Of a stretch of 58,205 nt of DNA, positions 33,662 to 42,781 are shown piece by piece; within the stretch, counting starts at the first letter, position 1, and each line of letters begins with the position of its first letter. The notes under the pieces were generated by a model. That model saw only the letters and a program-made list of their open reading frames with translations. It did not search any database and had not been told where the DNA came from. The position numbers were made by a program, and so were the translations under genes. Origin of the DNA: Rubrivirga marina (GTDB lineage: Bacteria > Bacteroidota > Rhodothermia > Rhodothermales > Rubricoccaceae); the NCBI RefSeq assembly GCF_002283365.1, contig NZ_MQWD01000001.1:1890709-1948913 (forward strand), given 5' to 3'.

Positions 33662-34180
33662 ATGCCCCATGCTCGCGTCTGGCGTGTGTTCTACACGCGG
33701 CCCCGAAACGAGAAGAAGGTCGCTGAGCGACTGAACGACGGTGGCATCGACGTGTGCCTCCCGCTGCGGACCGTCCTCCGTCGGTGGTCGGATCGCAAAA
33801 GGAAAATTCAGGAGCCGCTCTTCCCTGGCTACCTCTTCGCACATGTCGACGAACGCGAGCGTTTGGCGGTCCTCCAGGACGATGGAGTCGTTACGACGGT
33901 GTCATTTGGAGGGACACTCGCTGAGGTTCGGAATACAGAAATCGTGATGCTCCGCGCCTTGGAAGGGCTTCCAAAATCCGTAGAGGCTCGGGCGCTCGAC
34001 GCCGTTCCGCCTGGGACGGAGGTGATCGTGACGACCGGCCCGCTGAAGGGCGCCCGAGGGACGGTAGAGGGCTCGCCGAAAGCGTTTTACCTCTTCATCC
34101 TCATCGAGTCGGTCCGCCAGGCCATCCGCCTCGAGGTCCCCGCAGACTGGGTCATGCGGACGGGTGGGAAGGCCGGATAA
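33662..34180 (+). CDS. UpxY/RfaH-family transcription antiterminator (NusG-like)
   Basis: 172 aa. N-terminal NGN domain: WRVFYTRPRNEKKVAERL, then CLPLRTVLRRWSDRKRKI and EPLFPGYLFAHVDE. C-terminal KOW domain: PPGTEVIVTTGPLKGARG, then TVEGSPKAFYLFILIES. UpxY-type proteins of Bacteroidota bind RNA polymerase at the start of capsule operons and prevent early termination. Here it precedes a long untranslated leader and the main sugar-synthesis and assembly genes, the expected arrangement for operon-specific antitermination. Confidence 0.87.
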   Translation: MPHARVWRVFYTRPRNEKKVAERLNDGGIDVCLPLRTVLRRWSDRKRKIQEPLFPGYLFAHVDERERLAVLQDDGVVTTVSFGGTLAEVRNTEIVMLRALEGLPKSVEARALDAVPPGTEVIVTTGPLKGARGTVEGSPKAFYLFILIESVRQAIRLEVPADWVMRTGGKAG

Positions 34181-34861
34181 CCGCCGGGAATCGTCTTCCG
34201 GTTAAGACGCGAGTAAGGCCTTTTCCACAGGGCGGCTGGTGGTAGGTTGCGCGCAGGTGGGGCCTCTCTGCCCGCACACTGCGTCTGTCCGCACGGTCGG
34301 TCCTCGTGATGGGACTGACGTGGCGAAGCTGTATGCGCTTCTTTCCTTCGATGACCGACCCGCTCCCTCTGCCGACTGTCCTCGACCCCCTCGGTGGCTC
34401 GCTTGCCTCCCTACTGGCAGTCGGGCTCGCCGGTCGGCCCCCCGGCGGCTCGAAGGGTCCGGTCAGGCCCCGTGGCTTCTCCTTGGGGCGTAATGGTCGG
34501 TGATTTGTGGAGTGCACGGGACCAGAAAATTCGGCGGCATCGACGTGCGGCACCATGGTCGGGGCACGATCGCGTGACATCGGAGCTGGATAGACGAGCC
34601 CCGCTTGAGTACCTGCGGAGACGGCTGAGGGTTAGGGGGCGCTCAGACTCGCCTCTGAACATGCGTGTGATTTCGACATTCCTAACGGTCGCCCCATCTG
34701 CCCACCCGGCAGATGGGATCCCCGAGACGGCCCCGAAGGCAGTACGAAGGATCCCCCGGGACACCGACGTCGATGCCGCGCGCTGCAGAGCCCCGCGAAG
34801 CTCAGCCACGCGCTGGTCGGAGAGAGCTGGACGCACCTTGTACCACAAGACCTAGCCTACC
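34181..34861 (+). other. 681-base gene-free leader after the antiterminator
   Basis: No frame shows the G/C third-position bias of the surrounding genes, and no RNA gene is recognised. It contains one clear hairpin (34693 to 34717). Position directly between an UpxY-like gene and the next genes fits a transcribed leader where the antiterminator is recruited. Confidence 0.5.
34693..34717 (+). promoter_or_regulatory. 10-bp stem, 5-base loop hairpin in leader
   Basis: CCCATCTGCC pairs perfectly with GGCAGATGGG around CACCC. No T-run follows. Candidate pause or recruitment structure for the antiterminator encoded upstream. Confidence 0.45.
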
Positions 34862-35428
34862 ATGGCACGTGTCAAGCTCAATCCCATCGTCGACCGCGTC
34901 CAGGGCGCTTTCGGCGACATCGTGTTCCGCAATTACGAGGGGAACACCGTCATCTCCCGCCGTCCCGAAGCGCCGGAGGGCCCGCCCACGCCCGGGCAGG
35001 CCGCCCAGCGCGCCCGCTTCCGCGATGCCGCCTTCTACGGCCGCGTGGTCATGGCCGACCCGCCGGCCCGCGAGTTCTACGAGGCGATCGCCAAGCAGCG
35101 CAAGCATCCGGTCTTCAGCGTGATCGTGGGCGACTTCCTCAACGCGCCCACCGTCACGTCCATCGACGACAGCGCCTACACCGGCACCACCGGCGACCCG
35201 ATCGTCGTCCAGGCCCACGACGACGTCGAGGTCACGGGCATCACGGTGACGCTCACCGACGACGGCGGGAGGGTCCTGGAGACGGGGCCGGCTGCCACCG
35301 ACGAGTGGCGCTGGCGCTACGACGCCCAGACGGACGTGCCCTCGGGGACGACCGTCACGATCACCGCCGTCGCGATGGACCGGCCCGGTAACACGGGAGA
35401 CCTCGCCGTCGACAAGACGATTCCGTGA
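34862..35428 (+). CDS. Conserved hypothetical protein of unknown function
   Basis: 188 aa. The N-terminus MARVKLNPIVDRVQGAFGDI followed by VFRNYEGNTVISRRP, and a middle segment resembling AQRARFRDAAFYGRVVMADP, match a family I recall from Bacteroidota and cyanobacteria as uncharacterised. The C-terminal half (TGTTGDPIVVQAHDDVEVTG, then ITVTLTDDGGRVLETG) looks like a beta-sandwich. No signal peptide or membrane segment. It lies alone between the leader and the sugar dehydrogenase; a role in the polysaccharide pathway is unproven. Confidence 0.72.
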   Translation: MARVKLNPIVDRVQGAFGDIVFRNYEGNTVISRRPEAPEGPPTPGQAAQRARFRDAAFYGRVVMADPPAREFYEAIAKQRKHPVFSVIVGDFLNAPTVTSIDDSAYTGTTGDPIVVQAHDDVEVTGITVTLTDDGGRVLETGPAATDEWRWRYDAQTDVPSGTTVTITAVAMDRPGNTGDLAVDKTIP

Positions 35429-35625
35429 CGACAGACTTCCGTCGGCCGGGGCCCCACGCCCCGGCCGACCCCGGCGCACTTTGCTCGCCTGACCCGCAGA
35501 GAATCGATCGCTCCGAGGGCGGCGGGCTTGGCCAAGTGGTCCGAGTTCCACTTCCTCCATCGCGGTCGGATCGCTCGAGGACCTGAGGCGCCGTACCGCT
35601 TCTGACAACCACCCTGACAGGTTAC

Positions 35626-37023
35626 ATGACAAACTCTAGCTCCACATTCAGAACTCTCATCGACCGGATCGAGGCTCGCGAAGCCTGCGTCGGTGTGATC
35701 GGCCTCGGTTACGTCGGGCTTCCGCTGGCTGTCGAAGTAGCCAAGGCTGGCTATCGCGTCATAGGGTTCGAGGTGAGCGCGTCGGTTGCCGATCGGATCA
35801 ACGAGGGTGACAGCCACATCGGCGACGTGCCGTCGTCGGAACTGGCCCCACTCTGTGAGAGCGGGCGCATCACGGCTACGACGGACATGTCTCGCCTCGC
35901 CGAGTGTGACGCGATCTCGATCTGCGTGCCGACGCCGCTCGGCAAGACGAAGGACCCCGACCTCAGCTACGTGGTCTCGGCCACGCGGGCAATCCGCGCC
36001 GCCCTCCGGCCCGGGCAGCTCATCATCCTCGAGTCGACGACGTACCCGGGGACGACGCGGGAGGCCATGCTCCCCGTACTGGAGGAGGCCGGGCTCACCG
36101 TCGGCGAGGACTTTTTTCTGTGCTTCTCGCCGGAGCGCGTGGACCCTGGCAACGCCGTCTGGCACACGAAGAACACGCCGAAGGTGCTAGGCGGCCTGAC
36201 CGCCGCGTGCACGGAGCTGGGGCAGGCCATCTACGGCCGCATCTTCGACACGGTCGTGCCGGTGTCGAGCGCGGAGAGCGCGGAGCTCGTCAAGCTCTAC
36301 GAGAACACGTTCCGGATGATCAACATCGCCCTCGCGAACGAGATGGCGCAGGTCTGCGAGCGGCTCGACGTGGACGTGTGGGAGGTGATCGAGGCGGCGG
36401 GCACCAAGCCGTTCGGGTTCATGACCTTCACGCCGGGGCCGGGCCTCGGCGGCCACTGCATTCCGCTGGACCCGCACTACCTCTCGTGGAAGATGCGGAC
36501 GCTGGCCTTTAAGACGCGGATGATCGAGCTCTCCAGCGAGATCAACGCCGAGATGCCGGCCTTCGTCGTCCGCAAGGTGGCCGACGCGCTGAACGAGGAG
36601 GGCAAGGCCGTCAAGGGGAGTCGGCTCCTCGTCCTCGGGATCGCCTACAAGCGGGACATCGACGACCTCCGGGAGAGCCCGGCCCTCGAGGTGATCCAGC
36701 TTCTCCAGGACAAGGGGGCGGACATTCAGTACCACGACCCGTACTGCCCGACGATTGCCGACGACGGCCACACGCGGATCGCCGACCTCCCGCTCCACAG
36801 CCAGCCGCTCACGGAGGACGCCCTCGCCGACGCCGACGCCGTCGTGATCATCACCGACCACAAGACGGTAGACTACGAGCGCGTCGGGGCCCTCGCCAAG
36901 CTCGTCGTGGACGCCCGCGGCGTGATGCGCTCGGTACCCTCGGCCGCGAAGGTCGTCGGGCTCTCCGGTCAGGAGCAGAACCTCGGCCCGGTGCAGGAGC
37001 CGGCCGCAGCCGCCACGGTCTGA
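35626..37023 (+). CDS. UDP-N-acetylglucosamine 6-dehydrogenase-type enzyme (WbpA/TviB)
   Basis: 465 aa. NAD-dependent oxidation of a UDP-HexNAc to its uronic acid. N-terminal Rossmann fold CVGVIGLGYVGLPLAVEVAK; SFE-like motif LCFSPERVDPGN; catalytic cysteine in GPGLGGHCIPLDPHYLSWK; C-terminal NAD-like domain from LLVLGIAYKRDIDDLRESPA. The IPLDPHYLSWK and KRDIDDLRESPA forms are those of the WbpA/TviB branch rather than the UDP-glucose branch. Its stop overlaps the next start by one base, pairing it with the epimerase as in Vi antigen and B-band O-antigen loci. Substrate identity is inferred. Confidence 0.9.
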   Translation: MTNSSSTFRTLIDRIEAREACVGVIGLGYVGLPLAVEVAKAGYRVIGFEVSASVADRINEGDSHIGDVPSSELAPLCESGRITATTDMSRLAECDAISICVPTPLGKTKDPDLSYVVSATRAIRAALRPGQLIILESTTYPGTTREAMLPVLEEAGLTVGEDFFLCFSPERVDPGNAVWHTKNTPKVLGGLTAACTELGQAIYGRIFDTVVPVSSAESAELVKLYENTFRMINIALANEMAQVCERLDVDVWEVIEAAGTKPFGFMTFTPGPGLGGHCIPLDPHYLSWKMRTLAFKTRMIELSSEINAEMPAFVVRKVADALNEEGKAVKGSRLLVLGIAYKRDIDDLRESPALEVIQLLQDKGADIQYHDPYCPTIADDGHTRIADLPLHSQPLTEDALADADAVVIITDHKTVDYERVGALAKLVVDARGVMRSVPSAAKVVGLSGQEQNLGPVQEPAAAATV

Positions 37024-38057
37024 TGCACTACGACAGCGTACGAGACAGCCTCCGCCGCCAGCCGCGGACGTGGCTGGTGACCGGCGCCGCCGGCTTTATC
37101 GGGTCCAACCTGCTGGAGGAGCTCCTCCGGCTCGGGCAGACCGTGGTGGGGCTCGACAGCTTCGCCACCGGGCACCGCCGGAACCTCGACGAGGCCGTCG
37201 CGGCGGCGGGGGAGGGGGCCGCCGACCGGTTCACCTTCGTCGAGGGCGACATCCGGGACCTCGATGCGTGCCGCCAGGCGTGTGAGGGCGTGGACCTCGT
37301 CCTCCACCAGGCGGCCCTCGGGTCCGTCCCCCGATCAATCAAGGACCCACTCACGACGCACGCCGTGAACGTCGACGGGACGCTCCACATGCTGACGGCG
37401 GCCCGCGACGCCGGCGTCGGCCGGTTCGTCTACGCCTCGTCCTCGTCGGTCTACGGTGACCACCCGGGGCTCCCGAAGGTGGAGGGGGCAATCGGTACAC
37501 CGCTCTCGCCATACGCCGTCTCGAAGCGGGTGTGCGAGCTCTACGCCCGGACGTTCCAGGACCACTACGGACTGGAGACCGTCGGCCTTCGATACTTCAA
37601 TGTGTTTGGGCCGCGTCAGGACCCAGACGGGCCTTACGCCGCGGTCATCCCGCGGTGGATGGACGAGATGCTCGATGGCCGGTCGAGCACGATCTTCGGG
37701 GACGGCGAGACGAGCCGTGACTTCTGCTACGTGGCGAACGTGGTCCAGGCCAATGTGCTCGCCGGACGTACCGCCTCCGACGCCACGGGTACGGTGTACA
37801 ACATCGCCGTGGGAGACCGGACGACGCTGAACGACCTGTTCCGGGAGATGAGCCAGAGCCTCGTGGCCGAGGGCGCCATGGACGCGACCCCAGAGCCGGC
37901 CTACGCTGACTTCCGGCCGGGCGACGTCCGCCACTCGCTGGCCGACACCTCAGCGGCCCATCAGGCGCTCGGCTACCGTCCGACCCATCCGGTCGGGTTG
38001 GGCCTCCGCAAAACGGTCGCGTGGTACGTCCAGGACCGAGCCTCCGCTAGCTCGTAG
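37023..38057 (+). CDS. NAD-dependent UDP-sugar 4-epimerase (WbpP/TviC-like)
   Basis: 344 aa extended SDR. NAD motif TWLVTGAAGFIGSNLLEEL; VLHQAALGSVPRSIKDP, characteristic of WbpP/TviC; active-site SSSSVYG and YAVSK (Tyr-x3-Lys); substrate region YFNVFGPRQDPDG. Probably interconverts UDP-GlcNAc(A) and UDP-GalNAc(A), working with the dehydrogenase it overlaps by one base. Normal length for the family. Confidence 0.9.
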   Translation: MHYDSVRDSLRRQPRTWLVTGAAGFIGSNLLEELLRLGQTVVGLDSFATGHRRNLDEAVAAAGEGAADRFTFVEGDIRDLDACRQACEGVDLVLHQAALGSVPRSIKDPLTTHAVNVDGTLHMLTAARDAGVGRFVYASSSSVYGDHPGLPKVEGAIGTPLSPYAVSKRVCELYARTFQDHYGLETVGLRYFNVFGPRQDPDGPYAAVIPRWMDEMLDGRSSTIFGDGETSRDFCYVANVVQANVLAGRTASDATGTVYNIAVGDRTTLNDLFREMSQSLVAEGAMDATPEPAYADFRPGDVRHSLADTSAAHQALGYRPTHPVGLGLRKTVAWYVQDRASASS

Positions 38058-38360
38058 GTGCCTCGAAAGGGTCGTGCGGACGGGCTCGTTATATATGTCT
38101 GGCGTTGGAAGTAGGCAAGAGTGCCGTCGGAGATCGCGCGGTTGGAAAACTTAACATTCGCTTTAGTCGAGGAATGTTTTCCATCTTAGATCAACCAGGA
38201 GGGGCAAGGAGATGGCTCAATTTACTACAGGGACGCTTGGCAAAAAATAATGATAAAACGGGCTGGTCTCTCCGCACCGATCGCCCTTCTTGATTGCGAT
38301 AGGGCCGGACACATTTCCATGGCTCCAAATCCAGTTTGGATCTAGGGCCTGTTCGAACGC
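38058..38360. other. Composition-shift spacer, no gene
   Basis: 303 bases where GC-rich DNA gives way to a mixed, more AT-rich stretch (TTATATATG near 38090, GGAATGTTTTCC near 38172). A 62-codon frame inside has no support. Probably the left junction of the exchanged flippase-polymerase core. Confidence 0.5.
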
Positions 38361-39800
38361 ATGCTGAAGGACTTTGCCAAGGTCTTCTCCGGGCGGATGG
38401 GACAGACCATCATCGGATTCGGGACCCTTTTCGTCTTGCTGCGTCTGATGACGAAGGAGGACTACGGGCTCCTCGCGCTGGTCACGTCTCTCTCTGGCGT
38501 CATCGCTGTCGCGGCTCAGTTCGGCCTCTCGTCCGGGCTTTCGAAGCTTGTAAACGACGCGCAAATTCGGGCACCCGAGACCGTCGCCGCTCTGTTCCGG
38601 AGGGGGCTAGCCGTCCAGTTTATCCTGCTCCTAGTCTTCGGGTTTGCCGGCACCGGCATCGCCGTCCTCGTGTACTCGGAAGAAATTGGCCCTCGCTTGC
38701 CTGTTATCGCGGGGATCGCACTCTTCGTCGTCGGAACCGTGGCGGGCGAACACTATTTCCGGACCGGTCGCACGCTGGACTTGTTCGGAAGCATTGCTAG
38801 GCTGACCATATGGATGGCTGTGGCGCGCCTTGTCGGAGCAGTCATCCCATATGCGCTGACGGGGTCGATCGGGTGGAGCGTGTTCTACTATGGCGCTCTA
38901 CAGGCGCTCACAGCCAGTTTCTACCTCTATGGTCTCCTGCGCGAAATGAGCGATGGCGAGGCCACCCACGCGGCGTTGGAGGGCGGGCTCCGACCTTGGG
39001 ATTATGTCAGGGTTGCACTGCCGTTTCTTGTTATAGCCTCCAGTAACATTATCTTCTCGCAGATTGCGCTGCTCGTGTTGGGCAAGGCGCAAACGCTCGG
39101 ATCCGTGGCGGAGTATGAGGTGGCAAACCGCGTGGTAAACTTCCTCCGCAGCCCTGCAATCGCATTCAGCTTCGTCATCTCGAGCCGGTTCGGTCGAGCC
39201 GTGGCGAGCGCTGATAACCGTGCGGTCCGCGAAAGACTCCGCACGAACGCGCAGGTGAGCCTCCTCGGCGTGCCGATGGCGATGAGCCTTTTTTTCTGCG
39301 CAGACTGGGTGCTACTGGTGCTCGGCGGGGCAGCCTACGCGGACGCAGTGCTGCTAGTCCAGATCCTGAGTATCTATCTCGCGGGCGCCTTCATTGCCGA
39401 CAGCTATAGCCTCTCACTGGACTACTCAGGTCTATCGCGCGGTCGGGCGGGAATCGTAGTGGCGGTCGCTGTGATGAACATCGCGCTAAGCGTCTGGTTA
39501 GTGCCCCTGATGGGGACACAGGGCGCCGCACTTGCGGTCACTACTTCGACGATGGTGCAGGCGTTTGGTTTTGTCTCTCTGATTCGCTGGGAATTTTCCA
39601 TAGGCTTCATCGACGCCACGGGAATCGCAAATACGTTATATGCATTACTTGCGATTATTATAATGATTGTTATGATTCTGACGAATAAGTCTATCGATAT
39701 TATATTATTACGTATCTGCGGAATTGTCGGGGCCTTTGTACTTGCTGTAATCTATTCGCTTTTCCTTATCAAACAACATGAATATACGAAGAATGTTTAA
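38361..39800 (+). CDS. wzx: Lipid-linked oligosaccharide flippase (Wzx-like)
   Basis: 479 aa MATE/MOP-superfamily membrane protein with about 12 to 14 helices, for example TIIGFGTLFVLLRLMTKED, YGLLALVTSLSGVIAVAAQF, LALFVVGTVAGEHYF-like segments and the AT-rich C-terminal helices (LYALLAIIIMIVMILT, IVGAFVLAVIYSLFLIKQ). It would flip undecaprenyl-linked repeat units to the periplasm. GC content falls along the gene, with its 3' end strongly AT-rich. It overlaps the acetyltransferase gene by 23 bases. Confidence 0.85.
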   Translation: MLKDFAKVFSGRMGQTIIGFGTLFVLLRLMTKEDYGLLALVTSLSGVIAVAAQFGLSSGLSKLVNDAQIRAPETVAALFRRGLAVQFILLLVFGFAGTGIAVLVYSEEIGPRLPVIAGIALFVVGTVAGEHYFRTGRTLDLFGSIARLTIWMAVARLVGAVIPYALTGSIGWSVFYYGALQALTASFYLYGLLREMSDGEATHAALEGGLRPWDYVRVALPFLVIASSNIIFSQIALLVLGKAQTLGSVAEYEVANRVVNFLRSPAIAFSFVISSRFGRAVASADNRAVRERLRTNAQVSLLGVPMAMSLFFCADWVLLVLGGAAYADAVLLVQILSIYLAGAFIADSYSLSLDYSGLSRGRAGIVVAVAVMNIALSVWLVPLMGTQGAALAVTTSTMVQAFGFVSLIRWEFSIGFIDATGIANTLYALLAIIIMIVMILTNKSIDIILLRICGIVGAFVLAVIYSLFLIKQHEYTKNV

Positions 39801-40329
39801 TATCATAAAGAAATTATACGGTTATTTTTTGCTGATGACACGGGGAGGGGTGGCGTATGCCCGGTGGCTAGGTGTCTCAGTTGGGACAGGTTGTCGGATA
39901 TACACTTCGAGTTTCGGGTCGGAGCCATTTTTGACTTCGATCGGAGATCGTGTCACCATCACGAGCGGGGTCAAATTTATCACCCATGATGGATCGGCAT
40001 GGCTAGTTCGAGACGAGAGGGGACGACGTTATGTTTATAATAGTATAAAGATAGGTAACGATGTTTTTGTAGGGGTCAACACAATAATATTACCTGGTGT
40101 CGAAATTGGGGATCGGGTAATTGTCGCAGCTGGATCAGTCGTCACTAAGTCTATTCCTGATGGATGCATCGTTGCGGGTGTTCCGGCGAGACGCATAGGG
40201 GAGTATGCTGAATATGAATCATTTGCATTGAATAATTTTGCATCAGAAAAAGATTTGTCAGGATATGATTATGTATCAAGAGTTAATATGGGATTAGACA
40301 TCAGGGGGGCTAAACCATTGTTGGGATAA
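39778..40329 (+). CDS. Hexapeptide-repeat acetyltransferase
   Basis: 183 aa left-handed beta-helix acyltransferase. Repeats run from VGTGCRIYTSSFGSEPF through IGDRVTITSGVKFITHDG to IKIGNDVFVGVNTIILPG, VEIGDRVIVAAGSVVTKS and IPDGCIVAGVPARRIG, the CysE/LacA/NodL-type ending. The catalytic His is likely in FITHDG. It would O- or N-acetylate a sugar of the repeat unit. ATG 39778 overlaps the flippase; ATG 39793 is an alternative. Very AT-rich. Confidence 0.85.
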   Translation: MNIRRMFNIIKKLYGYFLLMTRGGVAYARWLGVSVGTGCRIYTSSFGSEPFLTSIGDRVTITSGVKFITHDGSAWLVRDERGRRYVYNSIKIGNDVFVGVNTIILPGVEIGDRVIVAAGSVVTKSIPDGCIVAGVPARRIGEYAEYESFALNNFASEKDLSGYDYVSRVNMGLDIRGAKPLLG

Positions 40330-40335
40330 CTAGCC

Positions 40336-41682
40336 GTGCAAAACATGATAAATATATCATATATTTTTTTGGCTATAATAATTGGTTTAGCTAATTATGG
40401 CAGAATTAGAAAAGTATCGATAGATACGTTTGATATTTTCTCATACTCATATATATTGGTCTACTGTCTGGTTCCGAGTGTGATCATCGGCAATGAAAAT
40501 CCCATCTTTGATATAGCTATAGCTTATGATGAGGGTAGTGGGTTTGCTGAGTTATTTGTAATTGTTGTATTTTATGCCCTGTCTTGGGCGGGATGGCAAT
40601 TTGTCATGATTAGAGTAGCTCACGGAAGGCGATATTTTGCATGGTCCGATTACCCGACTGTGCATGTAGTATTCATAATATCAATCATTGTAATTATTGC
40701 GTTAATTACTTACGTGGTGTCATATGGAGGCTTGGAGTCGTCCTTGAATGAGGCTGCGGCGATCAGGGCTGGCCATCGACAAGTTCAGAGATACGCGTTT
40801 GTAAAACGTTTTTTGGTCTTGCCGGTCATAACCGTTACAATATTGGTTGGTGTCAGTCTTGTGAGGCGACGCTTCAATATGATGCGTCTATTGGCTATAG
40901 GTTCATCAGTGGCGTTATTCATTATCTGCGGACTATTGCTTGCGGGGCGCGGGCGATTCATTGTATTGCTTTTGATAATATTTGTGTGTATATCAAATGT
41001 AAGAAACAGGCCTGCTCTGGCTATGGGCTTGGTGTCAATTTGTATAGGCATTCCATTGATGATTCTTGGCAAACCGTTCTTGAATTCGGTTGCGTCATAT
41101 CAAGAATTTGATATATTATCAAATATAGGAAATTCAGTATATATTATAAATTCGTTGATAAATGATTTCAAGTATCCATATATAAGTCTTGATGCATTAG
41201 TTGATGATATGTTTTTCATGCCTCAAAAAGTTCGTCATGTCAGTGATCTGTATTATGGTATTGTGTCTTTGGTTCCGGAGCAAATTATCCCAGTTCGAGC
41301 CGGTGATAGTGTGGCATACGAGAATACGATGAGGGTGTCAGGCTATTATGATTCCGATGTGCCTCCAGGCATCGTCGCTTTGTCGATATATATGTTCTCT
41401 TTCGCCGGTGTGGTCCTAGTGCCTGTGCTTCTAGGGTGGATTTTTGCAAAGGTTGATTCATGGTTCCATATGACTAGAGTGAGGTCCGAAGTTCATCTTG
41501 CGACGCACGCAATAATTGCCGTCACGCTGGGATATGGGATAATGGCGGGCGAGCCGAGGGTGTATCTGCAATCTTATGTATTACATTGGTTATTCTTTAT
41601 AAGCTATATAATATGGACTAAATACAAATTTTATATATATCGAAAAGTACATACTAACGCAATTTTACATTTTCACAATTAA
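40336..41682 (+). CDS. wzy: O-antigen/capsule polymerase (Wzy-like)
   Basis: 448 aa with ten or more predicted helices, e.g. ISYIFLAIIIGLANYG, VVFIISIIVIIALITYVVS, ALAMGLVSICIGIPLMILG and FAGVVLVPVLLGWIF, and a large periplasmic loop between about residues 270 and 350 (ISLDALVDDMFFMPQ, then YENTMRVSGYYDSDVPPG). This topology defines Wzy, whose sequence is otherwise poorly conserved. It is the most AT-rich gene of the window, typical for serotype-specific polymerases gained by transfer. GTG 40336 or ATG 40345 may start it. Confidence 0.78.
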   Translation: MQNMINISYIFLAIIIGLANYGRIRKVSIDTFDIFSYSYILVYCLVPSVIIGNENPIFDIAIAYDEGSGFAELFVIVVFYALSWAGWQFVMIRVAHGRRYFAWSDYPTVHVVFIISIIVIIALITYVVSYGGLESSLNEAAAIRAGHRQVQRYAFVKRFLVLPVITVTILVGVSLVRRRFNMMRLLAIGSSVALFIICGLLLAGRGRFIVLLLIIFVCISNVRNRPALAMGLVSICIGIPLMILGKPFLNSVASYQEFDILSNIGNSVYIINSLINDFKYPYISLDALVDDMFFMPQKVRHVSDLYYGIVSLVPEQIIPVRAGDSVAYENTMRVSGYYDSDVPPGIVALSIYMFSFAGVVLVPVLLGWIFAKVDSWFHMTRVRSEVHLATHAIIAVTLGYGIMAGEPRVYLQSYVLHWLFFISYIIWTKYKFYIYRKVHTNAILHFHN

Positions 41683-41685
41683 ACA

Positions 41686-42780
41686 ATGTCCAAAGTAGGA
41701 GATGTGCTTTTTGTTCTGCCCACGGATTTGCTTGGGGGGGCCGAACAAGTAATGCGCCTGCTCGTGCTTGAGGCGGCGACTGAGCGATCACAAGTTCACG
41801 TGGTATTTCTGTCGGCTGGAAGGAGGGGGATGTGGGGAAAGGTGCCATCGAATGTTCATCTTCACTACGTAGATGCGTCTAGTGAAAAAATGGGGTTTGT
41901 CAAGGCCTTGCCTCTTGTACTCAGACTTAGTAAGATTTTGCACTTGGCTCAAGTGGTATCGTCACATCTCCACGTGAACGCATATCTAGGTATGCTGCGC
42001 AAGCTTGGGCTGATCCGAATGGACTGGCAGGTGGCCCGGGAGTCGACGGTGTTCCGCGACCGTTTTGCCGGTGTCAAGCTCGCGCTCTTCAAGTTGCTCT
42101 ACCGGGTAGGCTACGGATCCGTGGATCTCGTGGTTTGCCAGACAGATTACATGAAGGAGGCTCTCCTCGACCTCGTACCACAAGCGCACACGTGGGATGT
42201 CGAGGTAATCCCAAACCCGATTGATGTAGAAGCAATCACGAGGCGAGTGTCAGAGTCCGTGGACCCCTCGCCACACGGGTTAATGCCCTACATTGTGTCG
42301 GCCGGTCGATTGATCCCGGAGAAGGGATACGATGTGCTCCTCCAGGCTTTCGGGCGGATCCGGGCGCGGCACCCCGGGATGCGACTCCTGATCCTCGGTG
42401 AGGGGGGGGAGCGTGCGAAGTTAGAAGACTTAGCCGCTGGGCTTGGCGTAAAGGATGGAGTCGAAATGCCAGGTCGAGTACTTAATCCAATCCCATACTT
42501 TGCCCACGCTGAATGCTGCGTCGTCAGTTCCCGCGTCGAGGGATTTCCCAATGTGCTGCTCGAGAAGATGGCCGTGTCCGATGCGGTTGTCTCGACGCTC
42601 TGCGCAGGGGGCGTGGACCAATTGGAGGGCGTGCGCGTCTGCCCCCCTGACGATCCCGACGCGCTAGCCGATGCCATCGAAAGCGTTATCGGACGGTCGG
42701 TGTGCGGTTCGGGCACTCTCGCGTCGACGCTCTCCACCCGAGCGCCAAAATACTTCTGGCACCGAATCTCCAGGCACTAG
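41686..42780 (+). CDS. Glycosyltransferase family 4
   Basis: 364 aa GT-B glycosyltransferase. The N-terminal acceptor half begins VLFVLPTDLLGGAEQVMRLL (GGAE loop typical of GT4); the C-terminal donor half shows YIVSAGRLIPEKGYDVLLQA, LLILGEGGERAKLEDLA and SSRVEGFPNVLLEKMAVSDA (EGFPNVLLE, the ExFxxxxxE nucleotide-sugar site). The last 30 residues are atypical. GC content rises from AT-rich at the 5' end to normal at the 3' end, so a recombination junction may lie within the gene, near 42000. Confidence 0.88.
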   Translation: MSKVGDVLFVLPTDLLGGAEQVMRLLVLEAATERSQVHVVFLSAGRRGMWGKVPSNVHLHYVDASSEKMGFVKALPLVLRLSKILHLAQVVSSHLHVNAYLGMLRKLGLIRMDWQVARESTVFRDRFAGVKLALFKLLYRVGYGSVDLVVCQTDYMKEALLDLVPQAHTWDVEVIPNPIDVEAITRRVSESVDPSPHGLMPYIVSAGRLIPEKGYDVLLQAFGRIRARHPGMRLLILGEGGERAKLEDLAAGLGVKDGVEMPGRVLNPIPYFAHAECCVVSSRVEGFPNVLLEKMAVSDAVVSTLCAGGVDQLEGVRVCPPDDPDALADAIESVIGRSVCGSGTLASTLSTRAPKYFWHRISRH

Positions 42781-42781
42781 A

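Noticed and set aside
34239-34855. Several overlapping frames in the leader after the antiterminator
   Set aside because: None shows third-position G/C bias or recognisable domains.
38105-38293. Small 62-codon frame before wzx
   Set aside because: No codon bias, family or coupling; it lies in the composition-shift spacer.
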